Source: Paenibacillus sp. UNC451MF (GTDB taxonomy: Bacteria > Bacillota > Bacilli > Paenibacillales > NBRC-103111). Taken from it: 64,000 bases of DNA. How positions within the stretch are numbered: the first letter of the stretch is position 1; every line of letters starts with the position of its first letter. Of the stretch, positions 44,044-52,572 are shown in pieces. The translations under genes and the position numbers were made by a program. The notes below the pieces were generated by a model, which was not told where the DNA came from, searched no databases, and saw only the letters and a program-made list of their open reading frames with translations. The stretch spans positions 62,001-126,000 of the forward strand of contig NZ_JMLS01000024.1 of the NCBI RefSeq assembly GCF_000686845.1, read 5' to 3'.

Positions 44044-44946
44044 ATGAACCAAGCGAATGAGATGGACATCGACGTAACTCTCGTGAAACGATTGATCACC
44101 GTACAATTTCCGCAATGGGCAGACCATCTCATCCAACCGGTTGAATCAGCCGGGACGGACAACATGATTTATCGGCTCGGCAAAGATATGGCCGTGCGAT
44201 TACCTCGTGTCGAATGGGCTATTGGACAGGTTGAGAAGGAGCAGCAGTGGCTACCCAAACTTGCACCACATATATCACTTTCTATCCCCCTCCCGCTTGT
44301 GATGGGGATGCCCGCCGAGGGCTACCCCTGGCGCTGGTCTGTGTATCGGTGGCTCGAAGGTGAGAACGCAACCATCGGGCGAATCGATGATCCTCGTCAA
44401 GCAGCGACTGCACTGGCACAATTCGTAGCCTCCTTGCAGCGGATCGATCCCACAGGGGGTCCGGCCCCAGGATCGCATAACTCTGGCCGGGGTGTGCCAT
44501 TGAGCATGCGGGATGTGTCCGTCCGGAAAGCAATCGCAGACTTGAACAACGTGATCGATCCCGACTTGGCAACCGCTGCCTGGGAAGCATCCCTGCAGGC
44601 ACCAGTATGGCAAGGTCCAGCCGTCTGGCTCCACGGCGACCTCCATCCGGGTAACCTGCTGGTCGAACAAGGACGACTAAGCGCCGTCATAGACTTCGGT
44701 ACTCTCGGAGTAGGCGATCCGTCCTGCGATATGATGGTCGCATGGACTTTCCTATCTACCGAAAGCCGTAAGTTATTTCGCGCAGCATTATCGGTGGATG
44801 ACGCCACTTGGGCTCGAGGTCGTGGCTGGGCATTATCCTTCGGGCTGATCGCCTTAGCATACTACTTAAATACGAACCCCCTACTCGCCGCAATTTCCCG
44901 ACGTGCTATCGATGAAGTTCTTTCCGAGCATTTGAATGGCGAATGA
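44044..44946 (+). CDS. Aminoglycoside phosphotransferase (APH) family kinase
   Basis: A 300-residue small-molecule kinase of the APH/choline-kinase fold. The catalytic loop is WLHGDLHPGNLLV at about residues 197-209, and the Mg-binding motif is VIDFGTLGVGDPSCDM at about 217-232. The N-lobe has the nucleotide loop region AGTDNMIYRLGKDMAVRLPR. GGGAGG precedes the ATG. Family members inactivate aminoglycosides or macrolides or phosphorylate metabolites; the sequence alone does not show that this one gives resistance. A single-gene unit ending in a hairpin. Confidence 0.88.
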   Translation: MNQANEMDIDVTLVKRLITVQFPQWADHLIQPVESAGTDNMIYRLGKDMAVRLPRVEWAIGQVEKEQQWLPKLAPHISLSIPLPLVMGMPAEGYPWRWSVYRWLEGENATIGRIDDPRQAATALAQFVASLQRIDPTGGPAPGSHNSGRGVPLSMRDVSVRKAIADLNNVIDPDLATAAWEASLQAPVWQGPAVWLHGDLHPGNLLVEQGRLSAVIDFGTLGVGDPSCDMMVAWTFLSTESRKLFRAALSVDDATWARGRGWALSFGLIALAYYLNTNPLLAAISRRAIDEVLSEHLNGE

Positions 44947-44962
44947 CACCGTTCTGATTGTT

Positions 44963-45000
44963 AAAAAAGGGATGCCGTTTGCCGGCAACCCTTTCTCTAT
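44963..45000. terminator. Terminator after the APH-family gene
   Basis: AAAGGGATGCC pairs with GGCAACCCTTT around a short loop, with one mismatch. T-rich on the plus side (CTTTCTCTATCT). Confidence 0.6.
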
Positions 45001-45143
45001 CTAATGACGCTTTAGTTTCACCACGACACACCACACCATATTATTCTATCTTCTTACATAGTGACCAGAATATAGCTTCAGTTGTAAAAATAAAATGATC
45101 TATAATATAATTTAAAAAGAATAGACATTTGGGAGTGGTTGTA

Positions 45144-45647
45144 GTGGAAATCAGAACGGACGATCTAACTGGATATAAAGTAATCGCTTTAATTGAAGAG
45201 CATCTCCAAGGAATGTCAGAAGACTCTCCTAAGGAGAGTGTCCATGCCTTAGACCTGGATGGATTAAGAAAACCCGAGGTGACCTTTTGGAGTGCATGGG
45301 AGCAAGATGAATTACTTGGAATAGGGGCACTTAAAGAGCTTGATGTTACACATGGTGAGGTAAAGTCCATGCGTACGGCATCGTCCCATATGCGAAAAGG
45401 TGTTGCAAGAAAAATTCTTGAACATATCATAGCCGTCTCCATAGAGCGTGGGTATACTAGACTCAGTCTGGAGACTGGCTCTATGGAATCCTTTGCACCA
45501 GCAAGGAAGCTATATGAGAATCTCGGTTTCCATTATTGCAATCCATTTGCAGATTACATCGAAGATCCTTACAGTATGTTTATGACCAAGGAATTATTAC
45601 GAAAAAATCCTATGAGTAATACATCAATGCAGGAGTCTTTCCGCTGA
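45144..45647 (+). CDS. GNAT acetyltransferase (YsnE-like)
   Basis: A 167-residue GNAT enzyme. The acetyl-CoA-binding region is SMRTASSHMRKGVARKILEHI at about 80-100, followed by LSLETGSMESFAPARKLYENLGF, a pattern seen in YsnE-type proteins. A GTG start at 45144 with GGGAG eight bases upstream is preferred; the frame also opens with a TTG at 45129. The substrate is not known. Alone on the plus strand. Confidence 0.82.
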   Translation: MEIRTDDLTGYKVIALIEEHLQGMSEDSPKESVHALDLDGLRKPEVTFWSAWEQDELLGIGALKELDVTHGEVKSMRTASSHMRKGVARKILEHIIAVSIERGYTRLSLETGSMESFAPARKLYENLGFHYCNPFADYIEDPYSMFMTKELLRKNPMSNTSMQESFR

Positions 45648-45684
45648 ACATTCCCGCTGAGCCTAAAGGAACTTTTTCGTAAAT

Positions 45685-46383
45685 TCAGCACCAATACGAA
45701 GGCAAATTCTCTTGCTCTGCAGCCTGGATGACCGGTGTAACATCATAGTCCACACTTTTAATATGTATTTGACCGTCCGTAATGGTGATGTAATGCGCAT
45801 CTTGCGAACGGTCTTCTTTTTGCCGGGTTGGGCGATACGAGGTACTGCCCGGATTTATCCATAACTCGTCGTCTTTTAGGTAATGCACCGCTTGCCAGTG
45901 GGTATGCCCGAGGATGATTCTTTTCGCATGTGCGTGGTTTTTGGTTTCGGTGGTGTATGTGGACCAAAATTGTCTGAACTGATAAATGCTTTCGATGGTT
46001 TCATATTTTGGGCCAAATTGATGTTTCATGCAGTAGTGAATGCCGTCCATGTGGAATTCCACCGTTTCAGGTAATCGTTGCAAAAAGGCAATTTCTTCGT
46101 CATTTAGGCGGCTTGCATTATGATACGCCCAGTTTCGTTTGTTTGAAGGCAAATCCTCCATCTTTGTACTTGATTGATAATGGGCGATGACACGTTCATC
46201 ATGATTCCCTTTCGTACATACCACATGTTGCTTCCGCACCCAATCGATCACCTCGTTGGGAAAAGGGCCGCTGTCAACCAGATCCCCCGTACAATAAATG
46301 ATATCACTGTCACTTTCCTGTTCCCATATAGCGCGTATGGAATAAATATTGCTATGAATATCGGAAATGATGAGGGCTTTCAT
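45685..46383 (-). CDS. Metallophosphoesterase (YfcE/calcineurin-like)
   Basis: A 232-residue two-metal phosphoesterase. The five metal-site blocks are visible: ISDIHSNIYS, CTGDLVDSGP, KGNHDERVI, a His at MKHQFGP, and LGHTHWQ. The length fits the small YfcE-type group. GGGAGTGAGG precedes the ATG. Substrate unknown, possibly a phosphodiester or a dinucleotide. Confidence 0.88.
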   Translation of the reverse strand: MKALIISDIHSNIYSIRAIWEQESDSDIIYCTGDLVDSGPFPNEVIDWVRKQHVVCTKGNHDERVIAHYQSSTKMEDLPSNKRNWAYHNASRLNDEEIAFLQRLPETVEFHMDGIHYCMKHQFGPKYETIESIYQFRQFWSTYTTETKNHAHAKRIILGHTHWQAVHYLKDDELWINPGSTSYRPTRQKEDRSQDAHYITITDGQIHIKSVDYDVTPVIQAAEQENLPSYWC

Positions 46384-46567
46384 GTTGTAACCTCACTCCC
46401 TTTCGATATGATGATCATACAGTTATATTTGGGATAAAAATGATAATAGATTTAATTTTTCGAGTGGACTAACACATTCAGTCCAATAATTTATATTCAC
46501 CGTCAGAATTAGTATTAATATGTCACCAGCACCGACTATCGTTTCGATTGCCAATTTTGCTGATCAT

Positions 46568-47169
46568 TTATTTTTTAATTATTTCCGCATCTGATAATTC
46601 CCATCGGCTTGAAAGTGTACCTCTGATAGTAATAGGCTTATCCTTATTAACAGACGTTAAATCGACGTCTTTTGGAAAAACAACTTTAAAATCAAGTCCT
46701 GGTTTAATCTTTACGTTAATTACATTTTGTGAGTTGCTAAAATATATGCACTTCTTACTTCAGAAACAGTGCCACTCCATTGGACTTGTTTTCCTTTAAT
46801 TGACTCCCAATATTCACTCTGTTGTAACGAGGTTCTAGATTCGTAGAAAGAATATAATGATTCAAAATTATTACTAATTATCCCGATCTTTTTTAACTCT
46901 TCAGCCTCTTTTTTCTCAGAATTAGAACCTAAGAATGAGATAGCAATACCAATCATAATTAGTAAGCTTATGATAGAGGCAAAGGCCATGAATGTTCTAC
47001 CATATGTTTGCCTATCCCTTTTACTTTCATTAGCAGTTTCTTTCTTTATACTTGCATCACTAGATTCACAGGTATTCTTCCTTTCAAATTTATTAGAATT
47101 AGTATAACAGTGTAAATTATGGAATTCTAGAATAAAATGGGGAACAGCTGCTAATGCAGTCTGCTCCAT
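46568..47169 (-). pseudogene. Frameshifted membrane protein with OB-fold (tRNA_anti-like) domain
   Basis: The frame from 47169 encodes a charged start, a membrane helix (FMAFASIISLLIMIGIAISF), a helical segment and KGKQVQWSGTVSEV, typical of the first strands of an OB fold, then stops at 46720. In the next frame the sequence goes on without a break: FSNSQNVINVKIKPGLDF, VVFQKDVDLTSVNKDKPI and TIRGTLSSRWELSDAEIIKK, ending at 46568. One extra T in the four-T run at 46739-46742 would join both parts. It is either a real inactivating frameshift or a sequencing slip. The N-terminal start is also unclear because no good ribosome binding site is seen. Confidence 0.72.
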
Positions 47170-47328
47170 CTATCTTTGATTTTCCTTAGAGTAAATCATC
47201 TATTTCAACAATGTGCGAATAGCCCATAAAGCATTATTTGCTATTTGCTTTATTAGTCGAGCACTCGAGCCGTAATCAGGTAAGCTTAATAGGGAATATA
47301 GGGGCAGTGGATGTATAAAATAAAGGCA

Positions 47329-47371
47329 TTGACTAATACGATATATCGTTATATTATAGCGATATATCGTA
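47329..47371 (+). promoter_or_regulatory. Promoter and double operator of the PadR gene
   Basis: TTGACT (47329-47334), 17 bases, TATTAT (47352-47357) is a good sigma-A promoter. Two copies of the palindrome CGATATATCG lie at 47339-47348, in the spacer, and 47360-47369, just after the -10, 21 bases apart, two helical turns. This is the layout of an autorepressor that binds as two dimers on the same face. ATATAT-cored palindromes are known for PadR proteins. Confidence 0.82.
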
Positions 47372-47388
47372 TTGAGGAGTGAATATAT

Positions 47389-48084
47389 ATGAGATTTTAT
47401 CAGGGTCGTCATAAAGAGCGAAAATGTTTTAGTCACGAATACGTACACCATGAGAAGTTTTTGAGGCACCGTCATGGCGGTTCGCGGGGTGGTTTTGGTG
47501 GACGCAGTGAAGGCAAACGTCGTTTCTTTGAGCGCGGGGAGTTCAAGTTTGCTCTACTCGAGTTGTTGGCTTCGGAACCCATGCATGGCTATCAGTTGAT
47601 CAAGGCTATGGAGGAGAAAACAGGTGGCTTATATACCCCTAGCGCAGGCTCTATCTACCCGAATTTGCAGTTGTTAGACGACATGAAGCTTATTAGCTAC
47701 AGCGAAACAGAGGGTAAGAAGCTGTACCATATAACGGAAATGGGACTGGAATCTCTTCGTGAAAGAGAAAAAACAGTGACGGAACGGACAGAGGACCGCT
47801 GGGAACGGCATGGACGACATCGGAAGCTTGGCGGTGGAAATGGTAAGCAAGATTTGCGTGGTTTTATGAAAGAATGGTCCGATCTAGTTTATCTGATGAT
47901 GAGAGCATCAGAGGCAGCGCAGGAAAACCCCACATCCAAACAGGCAACGCAGTTTCAAGAAGTAATGGCCAAGTTTCAAAACAGTTTGAAAGAAGTTCTA
48001 TCCTCTGCTCCAAATTCCAGCATGGATGAAACAGTGACATCTGAAACTGATTCATTAACGGACGAAGACAAAGCTGGCGAGTAA
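47389..48084 (+). CDS. PadR-family transcriptional regulator with His/Arg/Gly-rich N-terminal tail
   Basis: A 231-residue regulator. Residues about 50-125 form the PadR winged helix (FALLELLASEPMHGYQLIKAM, PSAGSIYPNLQLLDDMKLI, KKLYHITEMG). The C-terminal half is helical and probably dimerises. The first 45 residues are unusual: basic and rich in His, Arg and Gly (HEYVHHEKFLRHRHGGSRGG), possibly a metal-binding or flexible DNA-contact tail. GAGGAGTG precedes the ATG. Palindromic operators overlap its own promoter. No export or efflux gene follows, which is the usual PadR partner. Confidence 0.88.
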   Translation: MRFYQGRHKERKCFSHEYVHHEKFLRHRHGGSRGGFGGRSEGKRRFFERGEFKFALLELLASEPMHGYQLIKAMEEKTGGLYTPSAGSIYPNLQLLDDMKLISYSETEGKKLYHITEMGLESLREREKTVTERTEDRWERHGRHRKLGGGNGKQDLRGFMKEWSDLVYLMMRASEAAQENPTSKQATQFQEVMAKFQNSLKEVLSSAPNSSMDETVTSETDSLTDEDKAGE

Positions 48085-48215
48085 GGTGTTGAATAACGAG
48101 TATTGTGATAACAGGAAACGATAGTTAAACTAAAGGCAGCGGTAGTCTAGGACTTCATCCTCACATCCGAAGCAACCTCTGCCTATATATTTGAGATAAG
48201 TCTATAACTTAACAC

Positions 48216-49523
48216 TCAGATTGCATCAAAATAGATTGGATTGGTAAGAGCCACTACCAGCAGTTGATCTACTTCCTTAAAATGCCGCCACACCTCCACG
48301 CGAACAAACCTAGGGCCGGTTCGTTCATGCTTTTGAATATTCAAGCTAACTGCTTCTGATTCCTCAGAAGTACATACTTCTTCTTTTACAAGTCCTTTCT
48401 CCGTAATCCACCTTACCCGATCTCCCGGGAGCAATCCGCTGCTATTCAGCGTTACGGCATCAATCTGCTCTCGTTCCTCTTTAGGAACAGAATCTCCTGT
48501 CCGATAAGTTCCAAAACTCAGCTCTAAGAACGGACCTTCCGGGGCATAAGATATACAGACATGCCCTTTACTGATAGCATTCAAAATCCCCTGTGTCGCC
48601 TTCGTCTCCGCATACACCCATGTACAAGGCATCGCATGCTTGACATACTTGTCAGGCCGATGCACATCGCTGCCTCCAACGGCTGTCAGACGGCGCCCGC
48701 CCACCAATTGCTCCTGCCACCATTCCAGTGCCCTCGCATTGCGATCGGTCCAAGGGCCGTTCCACACCTCGACCCAATCGAAATCGACGTTAAAATCCCA
48801 TTCCCATGGGCAAAAGTCACAATGAGGATGGTTCAGCACAATACGAGCTCCACGCTCGCGGGCCATACGAATCCGCTCATTGACATCAGCCTGATTTTCA
48901 ACTCGAAAATCATCCAAAGGCTCAGTAACCCCCAGAAAATTGCTGTGCCCGCAATTGGTCGTGAACTCCATTCCCTGAATCATTAGCACCGCCGTGTTGC
49001 GGGGATAAGCGTAGTTTTGGCTTATTGCATTATGATCCGTCATTGCAATGAAGTCACAACCGAGCTGCTCCATGATCGCTGCATTTTCCTCCAACGAATA
49101 TGTGCCGTCGCTATGTATACTATGCGTGTGCAAATCCCCTTTAAGCCACCGGGATGTTGATAGAAAGACTTCGACTGTAACTGTGACCTGACAGCCTTCC
49201 TCAGGTACCCGATAAGCGTTATGAAGTACAGCCCATGAACCGGGGTGCAGCTTACCGGGAACATAACCTGGCGTCGCTTGTTCTAGTCCAATCCTGAACT
49301 CCTTCCGCGCTCCCCCACTCCAGCCACGCACCCTCCCGGTATCCCGCACACCCAGATCAATGACCGCCCTTGCTTCACCAAACGATTCGACCAAGTAAGT
49401 AACCGCTAGCTCCTCCGCATGATCGGGCACCTCGAAAGGAATCTCGATATACATCCCTTGTTCACTGCGAGCAATGCAGCGTTGGAATTCGTTTCTCACC
49501 GTTGGTCTCTGCACTTTGTCCAT
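48216..49523 (-). CDS. CehA/McbA-type PHP-domain metallohydrolase
   Basis: A 435-residue protein whose C-terminal 300 residues form a PHP metallohydrolase: WLKGDLHTHSIHSDGTYSLEE supplies the first metal ligands, followed by FIAMTDHNAIS, VLNHPHCDFCPWEW and GGSDVHRPD. The first 130 residues are a beta domain found in the CehA/McbA group. Known members cleave phosphodiesters or carbamates. No signal peptide. It lies 25 bases after the EEP gene and is likely co-transcribed with it; the two may process a phosphorus-containing carbohydrate brought in by the nearby ABC system. Substrate not known. Confidence 0.85.
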   Translation of the reverse strand: MDKVQRPTVRNEFQRCIARSEQGMYIEIPFEVPDHAEELAVTYLVESFGEARAVIDLGVRDTGRVRGWSGGARKEFRIGLEQATPGYVPGKLHPGSWAVLHNAYRVPEEGCQVTVTVEVFLSTSRWLKGDLHTHSIHSDGTYSLEENAAIMEQLGCDFIAMTDHNAISQNYAYPRNTAVLMIQGMEFTTNCGHSNFLGVTEPLDDFRVENQADVNERIRMARERGARIVLNHPHCDFCPWEWDFNVDFDWVEVWNGPWTDRNARALEWWQEQLVGGRRLTAVGGSDVHRPDKYVKHAMPCTWVYAETKATQGILNAISKGHVCISYAPEGPFLELSFGTYRTGDSVPKEEREQIDAVTLNSSGLLPGDRVRWITEKGLVKEEVCTSEESEAVSLNIQKHERTGPRFVRVEVWRHFKEVDQLLVVALTNPIYFDAI

Positions 49524-49548
49524 ATCCTGCTCTCCCCATCCGGTTTAA

Positions 49549-50340
49549 TTAATCAATCTCCACAATCGCAACAACAGGGTAATGATCCGATGGATAGGCC
49601 TCTCGAATCTGCCTTCGGTCTACTTTCGTCTCCAGAATCTTCACACCCGGTGAACCGAAAATATAATCGATTGGATCCCCGTCCGTTCCGCCACGGAAGC
49701 TGTGAGCCGTCCGGCCAACTGTTCCCTCATAAGCCGTGTAAGCGTCCGTAAGCCATCCGTTCGGTCCTTCTTTTCCCGTTTGCCCCCGCATATAACGAAT
49801 CGGCTGATCGGCGGGCGCGCTGTTCAGATCGCCCATCACGATCACAGGCACATCATGACTTATCAGGCGGGACATATAGTTCCATATCACCTTGACACCG
49901 TTGTCCCGGGCCTCTTGGCTGTAATGGTCCAAGTGAGTGTTATATACCGTAAACACGTTGTCGCCGTTTAGATCGCGAAATGTTGCCCAAGTACACATCC
50001 TAGGGAAATAACTCCCCCAGCTTTTAGTAGCTGCTTCGTCAGGCGTCTCCGAGAGCCAGAAATGCCCTTGATCAACCACGTCCAAACAGTCCTTCTTATA
50101 AAAAATCGCGTTGTGCTCATCTTCAAATCCGCCGAATCGGCCCACGCCGATCCAAGTGTACTCCTCGAGATGCTCCTGCAGCTCCGTCAACATGGAGAAA
50201 TACCCTTCCTGCGTTCCGACAAGAATGGGATCATGCTCTTTAATCATATCCGCTGCGCGCTCTATGCGGTTCGGCCATGCGTTATCTCCGTCGCTTGGCG
50301 TATTGCACCGCAAATTAAACGTCATCATCGTATAGTTCAT
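49549..50340 (-). CDS. Endonuclease/exonuclease/phosphatase (EEP) family hydrolase
   Basis: A 263-residue DNase I-fold metal-dependent hydrolase. The ATG at 50340 follows AAGGAGGATAAAACCC. Motifs are MTFNLRCN, VGTQEGYFSML with the metal Glu, VYNTHLDHYS, VIVMGDLNSAP and IDYIFGSPG, ending SDHYPVVAIVE. The small bacterial forms near sugar genes hydrolyse phosphoesters of sugars or lipids rather than DNA. It is followed by the PHP hydrolase gene. Upstream are 43-bp repeats and a fold-back element that separate it from the ABC genes. Confidence 0.9.
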   Translation of the reverse strand: MNYTMMTFNLRCNTPSDGDNAWPNRIERAADMIKEHDPILVGTQEGYFSMLTELQEHLEEYTWIGVGRFGGFEDEHNAIFYKKDCLDVVDQGHFWLSETPDEAATKSWGSYFPRMCTWATFRDLNGDNVFTVYNTHLDHYSQEARDNGVKVIWNYMSRLISHDVPVIVMGDLNSAPADQPIRYMRGQTGKEGPNGWLTDAYTAYEGTVGRTAHSFRGGTDGDPIDYIFGSPGVKILETKVDRRQIREAYPSDHYPVVAIVEID

Positions 50341-50357
50341 GGGTTTTATCCTCCTTA

Positions 50358-50443
50358 GAGTTTTGACGAAGTCAAAACTTTCTTCGTAAGCATTCACTTT
50401 GAGTTTTGACAAAGTCAAAACTTTCTTCGTAAGTATTTGCTTA
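50358..50443. repeat. Two tandem 43-bp repeats with internal hairpin
   Basis: Units at 50358-50400 and 50401-50443 begin GAGTTTTGAC and continue to CTTCGTAAG; they differ at only a few positions. Each contains AGTTTTGAC/GTCAAAACT, a hairpin with a three-base loop. A related partial copy follows the fold-back element (about 50663-50704) and two degenerate copies lie at 54241-54305. Confidence 0.8.
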
Positions 50444-50452
50444 GAATTATTG

Positions 50453-50655
50453 GGCTGTCGAGAAGCCTGTATCTTCGTGAAATTTGCTATAGAGGAAGGT
50501 GGGGTATGCCTTGGAAGAGTTTACGTCCGCCTTTGAAATTCGTGAATATACCGCTAAATTCTAATCAGATTCACGGATTTCAACAGCGGCTGGAAGGGCA
50601 TACCCCACCGAACTATACTAGCAATATTTCAGCCTTTTTAGGTTTCTCGACAGCC
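50453..50655. mobile_element. 203-bp fold-back MITE-like element
   Basis: Ends are GGCTGTCGAGAAGCCT (50453-50468) and AGGTTTCTCGACAGCC (50640-50655), complementary at 15 of 16 positions. Inside are further nested inverted pairs: GGTGGGGTATGCC (50498-50510) with GGCATACCCCACC (50597-50609), and GAAATTCGTGAAT with ATTCACGGATTTC. The whole element can fold into one long hairpin. It has no coding capacity and would need a transposase supplied from elsewhere. No clear target duplication was found. It sits in the spacer between the ABC permease and the EEP gene, among the 43-bp repeats. Confidence 0.8.
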
Positions 50656-50704
50656 TCGGTCTTACTTCGTAAGCATCCGCTTAGAGTTTTGCCTTCGACA
50701 AAAC

Positions 50705-51589
50705 TTACTCCTTCACCGATCCAAGCATAATGCCGTGAATAAAATATTTTTGCAAAAACGGATAAACGATCAGAATCGGCACCATAGAAACGACGATCTT
50801 GGCGGCGTTCAACGTTTTATCCGATACTTTCATCAGCAGCTCGGCCTGCGATGAATCGAGCTCCACAATGTTCAGGTTCACCACAAGCTGCTGAATATAG
50901 GTTTGCAGAGGGTAATTCTCCGCGCTGCGCATGAAGATCATCCCGTCGAAGAAGGAGTTCCAATGCCCAACGATACTGAACAGCGTCACGGTAGCAAGAG
51001 ACGGCAGCGAGAGCGGAACGAAAACTTTGATCATCATGTACCACGGTCCTGCCCCATCCATGTAGCCTGCCTCGCTCAGCTCTTTGGGCATATTACGGAA
51101 AAAATTCATCAGCAATATGACATTGAATACAGGTACAGCCCCCGGCAGCACCAGCGCCCATATTGTGTTGAACATTCCCAGTGCCTTAACCGTCAAATAG
51201 AGAGGAATGATGCCACCGCTAAACAGCATCGTGAACAGCATGAACCACATATAGAGGTTCCGAAGAGGAAACTCCTTAGTGCTTCGCGATAGCGGATAAG
51301 CCATCAGAACCGTCAGCAAGAAGTTAATGGCGCCTCCGAGGAGCACCCTTTTGACAGAAACAAAAAACGAATTGAGAAAGTGAGGCTCCTCCATAATCCG
51401 GCGGTACGATTCAATGTTAAAGCCCACCGGCCAAAACTTGACGAAGCCCCCGGACGCAGCCGCATTGTCGCTGAACGATACAGAGAACGTATGCAGAACC
51501 GGTGCGAGCGAAATGATAGAGATCATGAGCATAATGAGCAGTAATACAGCTTCAGCCAACCGCGCTGAAACGGTTTTATTCCGTACCAT
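50705..51589 (-). CDS. Sugar ABC transporter permease (LplC/YtcP type)
   Basis: A 294-residue membrane protein with six helices. The EAA loop is ELSEAGYMDGAGPWYMMIKVFVPLSL at about residues 185-210, and the ending YPFLQKYFIHGIMLGSVKE is that of YtcP/LplC proteins. AGGTGAAAACGG precedes the ATG. It follows the other permease by 19 bases. No ATPase gene is linked, so a shared MsmX-like ATPase is expected. Confidence 0.93.
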   Translation of the reverse strand: MVRNKTVSARLAEAVLLLIMLMISIISLAPVLHTFSVSFSDNAAASGGFVKFWPVGFNIESYRRIMEEPHFLNSFFVSVKRVLLGGAINFLLTVLMAYPLSRSTKEFPLRNLYMWFMLFTMLFSGGIIPLYLTVKALGMFNTIWALVLPGAVPVFNVILLMNFFRNMPKELSEAGYMDGAGPWYMMIKVFVPLSLPSLATVTLFSIVGHWNSFFDGMIFMRSAENYPLQTYIQQLVVNLNIVELDSSQAELLMKVSDKTLNAAKIVVSMVPILIVYPFLQKYFIHGIMLGSVKE

Positions 51590-51608
51590 CCGTTTTCACC
51601 TGCTTTAT

Positions 51609-52499
51609 TTAGAAAATACGATAATTTGCATATTTATAGGCAATCCGGTAAGAAATGATAATCAGAACGAAGCCGATTAAGGATTTTAACAGACTGACAG
51701 CCGTAGCAAAACCATACTGGGATTGAACCAGACCTACCCGGTACACATAAGTATCGATAATATCTCCAGATTCATAGACTAGCGGGTTGTACAGGTTAAA
51801 TATTTGATCAAAGCCCGCGTTCAGCACGTTCCCGATACTGAGTGTCGCAAGCAGCACTACCGTAGGCACTAGACTCGGCAGCGTAATATAGTACAGCTGC
51901 TGCAGCCGGCTGGCACCGTCCATCTCCGCCGCTTCATACAGCGAGGGATTAATGCCTGCTAGAGCAGCCAAATAAATAATGGCGGCAAAGCCGAACTCTT
52001 TCCAGATATCACTGCTGATCACTATGGTTGGGAACCATTTGTTGCTAGCCAGAAATAAGATCGGCTCATGCCCCATCGCTTTGACGATTTGGTTGAAAAT
52101 CCCGTCCAGCGATAACATATCGATCACGACTCCAGCCAAGATAACCCAGGACAAAAAATGAGGTAAATAAACGATCGTCTGCACCCATCGTTTGAACACC
52201 ATGAAGCGGACTTCGTTAAGCAGGATTGCAAAAATTAACGGGACTACCAGATGTGCGATAATTTTACAGAGGGCTATGAAAACGGTGTTATAAAAGATCA
52301 GCCCGCTGTCTCTGATTTGGAACATGTACGTAAAATTTTCCAAACCGATCCATGGGGAATCCCAAATACCTAGTCCGATCTTGAAGTTCTGAAAAGCAAT
52401 CACGATTCCGAACATCGGTACAATATGAAATAAGATCAAAAACAAAATGCCTGGCAGCAGCATCAGGTGATAGTGCTTGTAATACGATTTAATGTTCAT
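51609..52499 (-). CDS. Sugar ABC transporter permease (LplB/YteP type)
   Basis: A 296-residue membrane protein with six helices. The family mark FHIVPMFGIVIAFQNFKIG is near the N-terminus and the EAA loop is SLYEAAEMDGASRLQQLYYI. GAGGTGAGAC precedes the ATG. It lies 73 bases after the binding-protein gene and immediately before the second permease, giving the order binding protein, permease B, permease C. Confidence 0.93.
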   Translation of the reverse strand: MNIKSYYKHYHLMLLPGILFLILFHIVPMFGIVIAFQNFKIGLGIWDSPWIGLENFTYMFQIRDSGLIFYNTVFIALCKIIAHLVVPLIFAILLNEVRFMVFKRWVQTIVYLPHFLSWVILAGVVIDMLSLDGIFNQIVKAMGHEPILFLASNKWFPTIVISSDIWKEFGFAAIIYLAALAGINPSLYEAAEMDGASRLQQLYYITLPSLVPTVVLLATLSIGNVLNAGFDQIFNLYNPLVYESGDIIDTYVYRVGLVQSQYGFATAVSLLKSLIGFVLIIISYRIAYKYANYRIF

Positions 52500-52572
52500 G
52501 TCTCACCTCGGGTGATCAGATGAAGAAAGCACCGCCTTTCACGGGAGGTGCTCTCACTCTATCTTTTCTGTA

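Noticed and set aside
44044-44946. Calling the APH-family gene an aminoglycoside resistance gene
   Set aside because: The fold motifs are shared with many metabolic kinases, and nothing in the context or sequence shows drug specificity.
46548-46799. Plus-strand 83-codon frame over the frameshifted OB-fold gene
   Set aside because: The minus strand gives a coherent OB-fold sequence across this stretch in two frames, so the plus frame is a shadow.
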